From contig NC_079883.1 in the NCBI RefSeq assembly GCF_029227915.1, forward strand, positions 1,488,001-1,552,000: DNA of 64,000 nucleotides, given 5' to 3'. Positions within the stretch are counted from its first letter, which is position 1; each line of letters opens with the position of its first letter. Positions 47,800 through 60,760 of the stretch are shown here, piece by piece. The notes under the pieces were generated by a model. That model did not search any database. It saw only the letters and a program-made list of their open reading frames with translations, and was not told the DNA's origin. The stretch is from Hydractinia symbiolongicarpus. Its lineage: Eukaryota; Cnidaria; Hydrozoa; Anthoathecata; Hydractiniidae. The position numbers were made by a program, and so were the translations under genes.

Positions 47800-50700
47800 T
47801 TTCCCGAACGATTTTTCAAATTAATTCTGCACCACTAGAACGAATGAGACTTGTAGTTTTCAAAAATGTTTTTATTTTTGATGAGACGCTGAATGAAAGA
47901 AGTTTAATAGCCGGCAAACGAAAACCCTTGATTTTCCCTAAATCCTGGTCTCAGCCCGTATAGTCAAAAGGATACAAAGGAAGTACTCAGGGAGTAAACT
48001 GATTTCCCGAACGATTTTTCAAATTACTTCTGCACCACTAGAAGGAATGAGACTTGTAGTTTTAAAAAATGTTTTCATTTTTAATGAGACGCTGAATAAA
48101 AGAAAATTAATAGCCGGCAAAAAAAACCCCGTGATTTTCCCTAAATCCCGGACTAGGCCCGTATAGTCAAAAGTATGCAAAGGAAGTACTCAGGGAGTAA
48201 ACTCATTTCCCGAACGATTTTTTAAATCATTTTTTCACCACTAAAACGCAAGAGACTTGTAGTTTTCAAAAACGCAAGAGACTTGTAGTTTTCAAAAGTG
48301 TTTTCATTTTTGATGAGACGCTGAATGAAAGAGGTTTAATCGCCGGCAAACGAAAACCCGCGATTTCCCGTAAATCCCGGGCTTGGCCCGTATAGTGGAA
48401 TGTATACAAAGAAAGTACCGTGTGAGTAAACTCATTTCCAGAGCGACTTTTTAAATTATTTTTTCACCACTGAAACGCATGAGACATGTAGTTCTCAAAA
48501 ATGTTTTCATTTTTGATGAGAAGCTGAATAAAAGAAGTTTAATCGCCGGCAAACGAAAACCCGCGATTTCCCCTAAATCCCCGACTCGGCCGGTATAGTC
48601 AAAAGTATACAAAGGAAGTACTCAGGGAGTAAACTGATTTCCCGTACGATTTTTCAAATTATTTCTGCACCACTAGAACGAAAGAGACTTGTAGTTTTCA
48701 AAAATGTTTCATTTTTGATAAGAGGCTGAATAAAAGAAGTTTAATAGCCGGCAAACGAAAACCCGCTATTTTCCCTAAATCCCGGACTCAGCCCGTATGG
48801 TCAAAAGTATACAAAGGAAGTGCTCAGGGAGTAAACTCATTTCCCGAACGATTTTTTAAATTATTTTTTCACCACTAAAACGTAAGAGATTTGTAGTTTT
48901 CAAAAGTGTTTTCATTTTTGATGAGACGCTTAATGAAAGAGGTTTAATCGCCGGCAAACAAAAACCCGCGAATTCCCGTAAATCCCAGACTCGGCTTGTA
49001 TAGTCAAAAGTATACAAAGAAAATACCCAGGGAGTAAACTCATTTCCCGAACGATTTTTTAAATTATCTTTTCTCCACTAAAACGCATGAGACTTGTAGT
49101 TTTCAAAAATGTTTTCATTTTTGATGAGACGCTGAATAAAAGAAGTTTAATCGCCGGCAAACGAAAACCCGCGAATTTCCGTAATCCCGGACTCGGCCCG
49201 TATAGTTAAAAGTATACAAAGAAAATACCCAGGGAGTAAACTCATTTCCCGAACGATTTTTTAAATTATTTTTTCACCACTAAAACGCATGAGACTTGTA
49301 GTTTTCAAAAATATTTTCATTTTTGATGAGACGCTGAATAAAAGAAGTTTAATCGCCGGCAAACGAAAACCCGCGATTTCCCGTAAATCCCGTGCTTGGC
49401 TCGTATAGTCGAGTATATACAAAGAAAGTACCCTGTGAGTAAACTCATTTGCAGAACGATTTTTTAAATTATCTTTTCACCACTAAAACGCATGAGACTT
49501 GTAGTTTTCAAAAATGTTTTCATTTTTGATGAGAAGCGGAATAAAAGAAGTTTAATCGCCGGCAAACGAAAACCCGCGAATTCCCGTAAATCCCGGACTC
49601 GGCCCGTATGGTCAAAAGTATACAAAGAAAATACCCAGGAAGTAAACTGATTTCCCGAACGATTTTTCAAATTATTTCTGCACCACTAGAACGAATGAGA
49701 TTTGTAGTTTTCAAAAATGTTTTTATTTTTGATGAGACGCTGAATGAAAGAAGTTTAATAGCCGGCAAACGAAAACCCGTGATTTTCCCTAAATCCTGGT
49801 CTCAGCCCGTATAGTCAAAAGGATACAAAGGAAGTACTCAGGGAGTAAACTGATTTCCCGAACGATTTTTCAAATTACTTCTGCACCACTAGAAGGAATG
49901 AGACTTGTAGTTTTAAAAAATGTTTTCATTTTTAATGAGACGCTGAATAAAAGAAAATTAATAGCCGGCAAAAAAAACCCCGTGATTTTCCCTAAATCCC
50001 GGACTTGGCCCGTATAGTCAAAAGTATGCAAAGGAAGTACTCAGGGAGTAAACTCATTTACCGAACGATTTTTTAAATCATTTTTTCACCACTAAAACGC
50101 AAGAGACTTGTAGTTTTCAAAAACGCAAGAGACTTGTAGTTTTCAAGAGTGTTTTCATTTTTGATGAGACGCTGAATGAAAGAGGTTTAATCGCCGGCAA
50201 ACGAAAACCCGCGATTTCCCGTAAATCCCGGGCTTGGCCCGTATAGTGGAATGTATACAAAGAAAGTACCGTGTGAGTAAACTCATTTCCAGAGCGACTT
50301 TTTAAATTATTTTTTCACCACTAAAACGCATGAGACATGTAGTTTTCAAAAATGTTTTCATTTTTGATGAGAAGTTGAATAAAAGAAGTTTAATCGCCGG
50401 CAAACGAAAACCCGCGATTTCCCCTAAATCCCCGACTCGGCCGGTATAGTCAAAAGTATACAAAGGAAGTACTCAGGGAGTAAACTGATTTCCCGTACGA
50501 TTTTTCAAATTATTTCTGCACCACTAGAACGAAAGAGACTTGTAGTTTTCAAAAATGTTTCATTTTTGATAAGAGGCTGAATAAAAGAAGTTTAATAGCC
50601 GGCAAACGAAAACCCGCTATTTTCCCTAAATCCCGGACTCAGCCCGTATGGTCAAAAGTATACAAAGGAAGTGCTCAGGGAGTAAACTCATTTCCCGAAC

Positions 50701-53700
50701 GATTTTTTAAATCATTTTTTCACCACTAAAACGTAAGAGATTTGTAGTTTTCAAAAGTGTTTTCATTTTTGATGAGACGCTTAATGAAAGAGGTTTAATC
50801 GCCGGCAAACAAAAACCCGCGAATTCCCGTAAATCCCGGACTCGGCTTGTATAGTCAAAAGTATACAAAGAAAATACCCAGGGAGTAAACTCATTTCCCG
50901 AACGATTTTTTAAATTATCTTTTCTCCACTAAAACGCATGAGACTTGTAGTTTTCAAAAATGTTTTCATTTTTGATGAGACGCTGAATAAAAGAAGTTTA
51001 ATCGCCGGCAAACGAAAACCCGCGAATTTCCGTAATCCCGGACTCGGCCCGTATAGTTAAAAGTATACAAAGAAAATACCCAGGGAGTAAACTCATTTCC
51101 CGAACGATTTTTTAAATTATTTTTTCACCACTAAAACGCATGAGACTTGTAGTTTTCAAAAATATTTTCATTTTTGATGAGACGCTGAATAAAAGAAGTT
51201 TAATCGCCGGCAAACGAAAAGCCGCGATTTCCCGTAAATCCCGTGCTTGGCTCGTATAGTCGAGTATATACAAAGAAAGTACCCTGTGAGTAAACTCATT
51301 TCCAGAACGATTTTTTAAATTATCTTTTCACCACTAAAACGCATGAGACTTGTAGTTTTCAAAAATGTTTTCATTTTTGATGAGAAGCGGAATAAAAGAA
51401 GTTTAATCGCCGGCAAACGAAAACACGCGAATTCCCGTAAATCCCGGACTCGGCCCGTATGGTCAAAAGTATACAAAGAAAATACCCAGGAAGTAAACTG
51501 ATTTCCCGAACGATTTTTCAAATTATTTCTGCACCACTAGAACGAATGAGATTTGTAGTTTTCAAAAATGTTTTTATTTTTGATGAGACGCTGAATGAAA
51601 GAAGTTTAATAGCCGGCAAACGAAAACCCGTGATTTTCCCTAAATCCTGGTCTCAGCCCGTATAGTCAAAAGGATACAAAAGAAGTACTCAGGGAGTAAA
51701 CTGATTTCCCGAACGATTTTTCAAATTACTTCTGCACCACTAGAAGGAATGAGACTTGTAGTTTTAAAAAATGTTTTCATTTTTGATGAGACGCTGAGTA
51801 AAAGGAAATTAATAGCCGGCAAAAAAAAAACCCGTGATTTTCCCTAAATCCCGGACTTGGCCCGTATAATCAAAAGAATGCAAAGGAAGTACTCAGGGAG
51901 TAAACTCATTTCCCGATCGATTTTTTAAATCATTTTTTCACCACTAAAACGCAAGAGACTTGTAGTTTTCAAAAACGCAAGAGACTTGTAGTTTTCAAAA
52001 GTGTTTTCATTTTTGATGAGACGCTGAATGAAAGAGGTTTAATCGCCGGCAATCGAAAACCCGCGATTTCCCGTAAATCCCGGGCTTGGCCCGTATAGTG
52101 GAATGTATACAAAGAAAGTACCGTGTGAGTAAACTCATTTCCAGAGCGACTTTTTAAATTATTTTTTCACCACTAAAACGCATGAGACATGTAGTTTTCA
52201 AAAATGTTTTCATTTTTGATGAGAAGCTGAATAAAAGAAGTTTAATCGCCGGCAAACGAAAACCCGCGATTTCCCCTAAATCCCCGACTCGGCCGGTATA
52301 GTCAAAAGTATACAAAGGAAGTACTCAGGGAGTAAACTGATTTCCCGAACGATTTTTCAAATTATTTCTGCACCACTAGAACGAATGAGATTTGTAGTTT
52401 TCAAAAATGTTTCATTTTTGATAAGAGGCTGAATAAAAGAAGTTTAATAACCGGCAAACGAAAACCCGCTATTTTCCTTAAATCCCGGACTCAGCCCGTA
52501 TGGTCAAAAGTATACAAAGGAAGTGCTCAGGGAGTAAACTCATTTCCCGAACGATTTTTTAAATCATTTTTTCACCACTAAAACGTAAGAGATTTGTAGT
52601 TTTCAAAAGTGTTTTCATTTTTGATGAGACGCTTAATGAAAGAGGTTTAATCGCCGGCAAACAAAAACCCGCGAATTCCCGTAAATCCCGGACTCGGCTT
52701 GTATAGTCAAAAGTATACAAAGAAAATACCCAGGGAGTAAACTCATTTCCCGAACGATTTTTTAAATTATCTTTTCTCCACTAAAACGCATGAGACTTGT
52801 AGTTTTCAAAAATGTTTTCATTTTTGATGAGACGCTGAATAAAAGAAGTTTAATCGCCGGCAAACGAAAACCCGCGAATTTCCGTAATCCCGGACTCGGC
52901 CCGTATAGTTAAAAGTATACAAAGAAAATACCCAGGGAGTAAACTCATTTCCCGAACGATTTTTTAAATTATTTTTTCACCACTAAAACGCATGAGACTT
53001 GTAGTATTCAAAAATATTTTCATTTTTGATGAGACGCTGAATAAAAGAAGTTTAATCGCCGGCAAACGAAAAGCCGCGATTTCCCGTAAATCCCGTGCTT
53101 GGCTCGTATAGTCGAGTATATACAAAGAAAGTACCCTGTGAGTAAACTCATTTCCAGAACGATTTTTTAAATTATCTTTTCACCACTAAAACGCATGAGA
53201 CTTGTAGTTTTCAAAAATGTTTTCATTTTTGATGAGAAGCGGAATAAAAGAAGTTTAATCGCCGGCAAACGAAAACACGCAAATTCCCGTAAATCCCGGA
53301 CTCGGCCCGTATGGTCAAAAGTATACAAAGAAAATACCCAGGAAGTAAACTGATTTCCCGAACGATTTTTCAAATTATTTCTGCACCACTAGAACGAATG
53401 AGATTTGTAGTTTTCAAAAATGTTTTTATTTTTGATGAGACGCTGAATGAAAGAAGTTTAATAGCCGGCAAACGAAAACCCGTGATTTTCCCTAAATCCT
53501 GGTCTCAGCCCGTATAGTCAAAAGGATACAAAAGAAGTACTCAGGGAGTAAACTGATTTCCCGAACGATTTTTCAAATTACTTCTGCACCACTAGAAGGA
53601 ATGAGACTTGTAGTTTTAAAAAATGTTTTCATTTTTGATGAGACGCTGAATAAAAGGAAATTAATAGCCGGCAAAAAAAAAACCCGTGATTTTCCCTAAA

Positions 53701-55160
53701 TCCCGGACTTGGCCCGTATAATCAAAAGAATGCAAAGGAAGTACTCAGGGAGTAAACTCATTTCCCGATCGATTTTTTAAATCATTTTTTCACCACTAAA
53801 ACGCAAGAGACTTGTAGTTTTCAAAAACGCAAGAGACTTGTAGTTTTCAAAAGTGTTTTCATTTTTGATGAGACGCTGAATGAAAGAGGTTTAATCGCCG
53901 GCAATCGAAAACCCGCGATTTCCCGTAAATCCCGGGCTTGGCCCGTATAGTGGAATGTATACAAAGAAAGTACCGTGTGAGTAAACTCATTTCCAGAGCG
54001 ACTTTTTAAATTATTTTTTCACCACTAAAACGCATGAGACATGTAGTTTTCAAAAATGTTTTCATTTTTGATGAGAAGCTGAATAAAAGAAGTTTAATCG
54101 CCGGCAAACGAAAACCCGCGATTTCCCCTAAATCCCCGACTCGGCCGGTATAGTCAAAAGTATACAAAGGAAGTACTCAGGGAGTAAACTGATTTCCCGA
54201 ACGATTTTTCAAATTATTTCTGCACCACTAGAACGAATGAGATTTGTAGTTTTCAAAAATGTTTCATTTTTGATAAGAGGCTGAATAAAAGAAGTTTAAT
54301 AACCGGCAAACGAAAACCCGCTATTTTCCTTAAATCCCGGACTCAGCCCGTATGGTCAAAAGTATACAAAGGAAGTGCTCAGGGAGTAAACTCATTTCCC
54401 GAACGATTTTTTAAATCATTTTTTCACCACTAAAACGTAAGAGATTTGTAGTTTTCAAAAGTGTTTTCATTTTTGATGAGACGCTTAATGAAAGAGGTTT
54501 AATCGCCGGCAAACAAAAACCCGCGAATTCCCGTAAATCCCGGACTCGGCTTGTATAGTCAAAAGTATACAAAGAAAATACCCAGGGAGTAAACTCATTT
54601 CCCGAACGATTTTTTAAATTATCTTTTCTCCACTAAAACGCATGAGACTTGTAGTTTTCAAAAATGTTTTCATTTTTGATGAGACGCTGAATAAAAGAAG
54701 TTTAATCGCCGGCAAACCAAAACCTGCGAATTTCCGTAATCCCGGACTCGGCCCGCATAGTCAAAAGTATACAAAGAAAATACCCAGGGAGTAAACTCAT
54801 TTCCCGAACGATTTTTTAAATTATTTTTTCACCACTAAAACGCATGAGACTTGTAGTATTCAAAAATGTTTTCATTTTTGATGAGACGCTGAATAAAAGA
54901 AGTTTAATCGCCGGCAAACGAAAACCCGCGATTTCCCGTAAATCCCGTGCTTGGCTCGTATAGTCGAGTATATACAAAGAAAGTACCCTGTGAGTAAACT
55001 CATTTCCAGAACGATTTTTTAAATTATCTTTTCACCACTAAAACGCATGAGACTTGTAGTTTTCAAAAATGTTTTCATTTTTGATGAGAAGCGGAATAAA
55101 AGAAGTTTAATCGCCAGCAAACGAAAACCCGCGAATTCCCGTAAATCCCGGACTCGGCCC
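47800..55160. repeat. Nine-monomer higher-order repeat (1851-1852 bp), four copies
   Basis: The most regular higher-order structure in the window. The 26-bp internal duplication lies at 48246, 50097, 51949 and 53801 (spacings 1851, 1852, 1852). The length is nine monomers (1827) plus 26 for the duplication minus two single-base losses that I can locate: TGTTTCATTTT for TGTTTTCATTTT, and TTCCGTAATCCCGG for TCCCGTAAATCCCGG. Other shared markers are ATGAGACATGTAG, GATGAGAAGC, TAAGAGGCTG and CTCGGCCGGTATAG. The second and third units look closest to each other. The fourth departs from the pattern near 55165, where AGTCAAATG replaces GGTCAAAAG. Confidence 0.92.
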
Positions 55161-57000
55161 GTATAGTCAAATGTATACAAAGAAAGTACCCTGAGAGTAA
55201 ACTCATTTCCAGAACGATTTTTTAAATTATCTTTTCACCACTAAAACGCACGAGACCTGTAGTTTTCAAAAATGTTTTCAGTTTTGATGAGACGCCGAAT
55301 AAAAGAAGTTTAATCGCCGGCAAACAAAAACCCGCGAATTCCCGTAAATCCCGGACTCGGCTTGTATAGTCAAAAGTATACAAAGAAAATACCCAGGGAG
55401 TAAACTCATTTCCCGAACGATTTTTTAAATTATCTTTTCTCCACTAAAACGCATGAGACTTGTAGTTTTCAAAAATGTTTTCATTTTTGATGAGACGCTG
55501 AATAAAAGAAGTTTAATCGCCGGCAAACCAAAACCTGCGAATTTCCGTAATCCCGGACTCGGCCCGCATAGTCAAAAGTATACAAAGAAAATACCCAGGG
55601 AGTAAACTCATTTCCCGAACGATTTTTTAAATTATTTTTTCACCACTAAAACGCATGAGACTTGTAGTATTCAAAAATGTTTTCATTTTTGATGAGACGC
55701 TGAATAAAAGAAGTTTAATCGCCGGCAAACGAAAACCCGCGATTTCCCGTAAATCCCGTGCTTGGCTCGTATAGTCGAGTATATACAAAGAAAGTACCCT
55801 GTGAGTAAACTCATTTCCAGAACGATTTTTTAAATTATCTTTTCACCACTAAAACGCATGAGACTTGTAGTTTTCAAAAATGTTTTCATTTTTGATGAGA
55901 AGCGGAATAAAAGAAGTTTAATCGCCAGCAAACGAAAACCCGCGAATTCCCGTAAATCCCGGACTCGGCCCGTATAGTCAAATGTATACAAAGAAAGTAC
56001 CCTGAGAGTAAACTCATTTCCAGAACGATTTTTTAAATTATCTTTTCACCACTAAAACGCACGAGACCTGTAGTTTTCAAAAATGTTTTCAGTTTTGATG
56101 AGACGCCGAATAAAAGAAGTTTAATCGCCGGCAAACGAAAACCAGCAATTTCCCGTAAATCCCGTGCTTGGCCCGTATAGTCGAGTATATACAAAGAAAG
56201 TACCCTGTGAGTAAACTCATTTCCAGAACGATTTTTTAAATTATCTTTTCACCACTAAAACGCCTGAGACTTGTAGTTTTCAAAAGTGTTTTCATTTTTG
56301 ATGAGACGCTTAATGAAAGAGGTTTAATCGCCGGCAAACAAAAACCCGCGAATTCCCGTAAATCCCGGACTCGGCTTGTATAGTCAAAAGTATACAAAGA
56401 AAATACCCAGGGAGTAAACTCATTTCCCGAACGATTTTTTAAATTATCTTTTCTCCACTAAAACGCATGAGACTTGTAGTTTTCAAAAATGTTTTCATTT
56501 TTGATGAGACGCTGAATAAAAGAAGTTTAATCGCCGGCAAACCAAAACCTGCGAATTTCCGTAATCCCGGACTCGGCCCGCATAGTCAAAAGTATACAAA
56601 GAAAATACCCAGGGAGTAAACTCATTTCCCGAACGATTTTTTAAATTATTTTTTCACCACTAAAACGCATGAGACTTGTAGTATTCAAAAATGTTTTCAT
56701 TTTTGATGAGACGCTGAATAAAAGAAGTTTAATCGCCGGCAAACGAAAACCCGCGATTTCCCGTAAATCCCGTGCTTGGCTCGTATAGTCGAGTATATAC
56801 AAAGAAAGTACCCTGTGAGTAAACTCATTTCCAGAACGATTTTTTAAATTATCTTTTCACCACTAAAACGCATGAGACTTGTAGTTTTCAAAAATGTTTT
56901 CATTTTTGATGAGAAGCGGAATAAAAGAAGTTTAATCGCCAGCAAACGAAAACCCGCGAATTCCCGTAAATCCCGGACTCGGCCCGTATAGTCAAATGTA
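54720..57000. repeat. Four- and five-monomer repeats (811 and 1014 bp)
   Basis: The variant CCTGCGAATTTCCGTAATCC followed by CCCGCATAG is at 54723, 55534 and 56548. The spacings are 811 (4 x 203 minus 1) and 1014 (5 x 203 minus 1); the missing base is the TAATCC deletion carried in each unit. The extra monomer in the second interval is the one around 56130-56330. These units are built from the end of the nine-monomer repeat to their left. Confidence 0.85.
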
Positions 57001-57289
57001 TACAAAGAAAGTACCCTGAGAGTAAACTCATTTCCAGAACGATTTTTTAAATTATCTTTTCACCACTAAAACGCACGAAACCTGTAGTTTTCAAAAATGT
57101 TTTCATTTTTGATGAGACGCCGAATAAAAGAAGTTTAATCGCCGGCAAACAAAAACCCGCGAATTCCCGTAAATCCCGGAGTCGGCCCGTATAGTCAAAA
57201 GTATACAAAAAAAATACCCAGGGAGTAAACTCATTTCCAGAACGATTTTTTAAATTATCTTTTCACCACTAAAACGCATGAGACTTGTA

Positions 57290-57870
57290 GTTTTCAAAAA
57301 TGTTTTCATTTTTGATGAGACGCTGAATAAAAGAAGTTTAATCGCCGGCAAACGAAAACCAGCAATTTCCCGTAAATCCCGTGCTTGGCCCGTATAGTCG
57401 AGTATATACAAAGAAAGTACCCTGTGAGTAAACTCATTTCCAGAACGATTTTTTAAATTATCTTTTCACCACTAAAACGCATGAGACTTGTAGTTTTCAA
57501 AAATCTTTTCATTTTTGATGAGATGCGGAATAAAAGAAGTTTAATCGCCGGCAAACGAAAACCCGCGATTTCCCGTAAATCCCGGACTCGGCCCGTATAG
57601 TCAAAAGTATACAAAGAAAATACCCAGGGAGTAAATTCATTTCCCGAACGATTTTTTTAAATTATTTTTTCACCACTAAAACGTATGAGACTTGTAGTTT
57701 TCAAAAATGTTTTCATTTTTGATGAGACGCTGAATAAAAGAAGTTCAATCTCCGGCAAATTAGAACCCGCGATTTCTCGTAAATCCCGAGCTTGGCCGGT
57801 ATAGTTGAATGTATATAAAGAAAGTACCCAGGAAGTAAACTGATTTCCTGAACGATTTTTCAAATTATTT
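57290..57870. repeat. Segment shared with 42780-43350 at long distance
   Basis: Three consecutive monomers here (AACCAGCAATTTCCC, AAAAATCTTTTC with GATGCGG, then GTTCAATCTCCGGCAAATTAG) match the order seen at about 42780-43350, roughly 14.5 kb to the left. The shared rare GTTCAATCTCC (for GTTTAATC) at about 43231 and 57743 makes common descent of the block more likely than chance. Confidence 0.7.
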
Positions 57871-60760
57871 CTGCACCACTAAAACGAATGAGACTTGTAG
57901 TTTTCAAAAATGTTTTCATTTTTGATGAGACGCTGAATGAAAGAAGTTTAATAGCCGGCAAACGAAAACCCGTGATTTTCCCTAAATCCTGGTGTCAGCC
58001 CGTATAGTCGAAAGGATACAAAGGAAGTACTCAGGGAGTAAACTGATTTCCCGAACGATTTTTCAAATTACTTCTGCACCACTAGAAGGAATGAGACTTG
58101 TAGTTTTAAAAAATGTTTTCATTTTTGATGAGACGCTGAATGAAAGAAGTTTAATAGCCGGCAAACGAAAACCCGTGATTTTCCCTAAATCCCGGACTTG
58201 GCCCGTATAGTCAAAAGTATGCAAAGGAAGTACTCAGGGAGTAAACTCATTTCCCAAACGATTTTTTAAATCATTTTTTCACCACTAAAACGCAAGAGAC
58301 TTGTAGTTTTCCAAAACGCAGGAGACTTGTAGTTTTCAAAAGTGTTTTCATTTTTGATGAGACGCTGAATGAAAGAGGTTTAATCGCTGGCAAACGAAAA
58401 CCCGCGATTTCCCGTAAATCCCGGGCTTGGCCCGTATAGTGGAATGTATACAAAGAAAGTACCGTGTGAGTAAACTCATTTCCAGAGCGACTTTTTAAAT
58501 TATTTTTTCACCACTAAAACGCATGAGACATGTAGTTTTCAAAAATGTTTTCATTTTTGATGAGAAGCTGAATAAAACAAGTTTAATCGCCGGCAAACGA
58601 AAATCCGCGATTTCCCCTAAATCCCCGACTCGGCCGGTATAGTCAAAAGTATACAAAGGAAGTACTCAGGGAGTAAACTGATTTCCCGAACGATTTTTCA
58701 AATTATTTCTGCACCACTAGAACGAAAGAGACTTGTAGTTTTTAAAAATGTTACATTTTTGATAAGAGGCTGAATAAAAGAAGTTTAATAGCCTGCAAAC
58801 GAAAACCCGCTATTTTCCCTAAATCCAGGACTCAGCCCGTATAGTCAAAAGTATACAAAGGAAGTGCTCAGGGAGTAAACTCATTTCCCGAACGATATTT
58901 TAAATCATTTTTTCACCACTAAAACGTAAGAGACTTGTAGTTTTGAAAAGTGTTTTCATTTTTGATGAGACGCTTAATGAAAGAGGTTTAATCGCCGGCA
59001 AACAAAAACGCCCGATTTCCCGTAAATCCCAGGTTTGGCCCGTATAGTCAAAAGTATACAAAGGAAGTACTCAGGGAGTAAACTGATTTCCCGAACGATT
59101 TTTCAAATTATTTCTGCCCAACTAGAACGAATGAGACTTGTAGTTTTCAAAAATATTTTCATTTTTGATGCGACGCTGAATGAAAGAAGTTTAATCGCCG
59201 GCAAACAAAAACCCACGTTTTCCCGCAAATCCCAGACTCGGCCCGTATAGTCAACAGTATACAAAGAAAGTACCTAGGGAGTAAATTCATTTCCCGAACG
59301 ATTTTTTAAATTATTTTTACACCACTAAAACGCATGGCACTTGTAGTTTTCAAAAATGTTTTCATTTTTGATAAGACGCTGAATAAAAGAAGTTTAATAG
59401 CAGGCAAACGAAAACCCGCAATTTTCCCTAAATCCCGGACTCGGCCCGTATAGTCAAAAGTATACAAGGGAAGTACTCAGGGAGTAAACTCATTTCTTGA
59501 AAGATTTTTTAAATCATTTTTTCACCACTAAAACACAAGACACTTGTAGTTTTCAAAAATGTTTTCATTTTTGAAGAGACGATGAATGAAAGAAGTTTAA
59601 TCGCTGGCAAACGAAAACCCGTGATTTTCCCTAAATCCTGGACACAGCCCGTGTAGTCGAATGTATACAAAGAAATTACCCTGTGAGTAAACTCATTTCC
59701 AGAACGATTTTTTAAATAATTTTTACACCACTAAAACGCAAGACACTTGTAGGTTTCAAAAATGTTTTCATTTTTGAAGAGACGCTGAATAAAAGACGTT
59801 TAATCGCCGGCAAACGAAAACCCGCGATTTCCCGTAAATCCCGAGCTTGGCCCGTATATTCAAATGTATATAAAGAAAGTACCCAGAGAGTAAACTGATT
59901 TCCCGAACGCTTTTTTCAAATTATTTCTGCACCACTAGAACGAATGAGACTTGTAGTTTTCAAAATTGTTTTCATTTTTGATGAGACGTTTAATGAAAGA
60001 GGTTTAATCGCCGGCAAATGAAAACCCGTGATTTTCCCTAAATCCTGGACTCAGCCCGTATAGTCAAAAAGATACAAAGGAAGTACTCAGGGAGTAAACT
60101 GATTTCCCGAACGATTTTTCAAATTATTTCTGCACCACTAGAACGAAGGAGACTTGTAGTTTTCAAAAATGTTTTCATTTTTTAAGAGACGCTGAATGAA
60201 AGAAGTTTAATCGCTGGCAAACGAAAACCCGTGATTTTCCCTAAATCCTGGACTCAGCCCGTGTAGTCGAATGTATACAAAGAAATTACCCTGTGAGTAA
60301 ACTCATTTCCAGAACAATTTTTTAAAGTATGTTTTCACCGCTAAAACGCATGAGACTTTTGTTTTCAAAAGTGGTTTCATTTTTAATGAGACGCCGAATA
60401 AAAGAAGTTTAATCGCCGGCAAACGAAAAGTCGCGTTTTCCCGCAAATCCCAGACTCGGCCCGTATAGTCAACAATATACAAAGAAAGTACCTAGGGAGT
60501 AAACTCATTTCCCGAACGATTTTTTAAATTATTTTTACACCACTAAAACGCAAGACACTTGTAGTTTTCAAAAATGTTTTCATTTTTGAAGAGACCCTGA
60601 ATAAAAGACGTTTAATCGCCGGCAAACGAAAACCCGCGATTTCCCGTAAATCCCGAGCTTGGCCCGTATAGTCAAATGTATTTAAAAAAGTACCCAGAGA
60701 GTAAACTGATTTCCCGAACGATTTTATCAAATTATTTATGCACCACTAGAACGAATGAGA
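57870..60760. repeat. Divergent type-B-rich satellite
   Basis: 203-bp monomers with more private changes than elsewhere: TTTTCCAAAACGCAGGAG at about 58311 (a diverged form of the 26-bp duplication, which starts at 58290), GATATTTTAAATC, CAAGACACTTGTAG, TTTTTGAAGAGACG. No long near-identical duplication is evident within it. No gene seen. Confidence 0.8.

Noticed and set aside
57992-58210. Longer open frames of 71-80 codons in block C (also 46936, 59035 and 62877)
   Set aside because: They arise where a monomer lacks or gains a stop or start by point change; same satellite sequence, no domain, no independent support.
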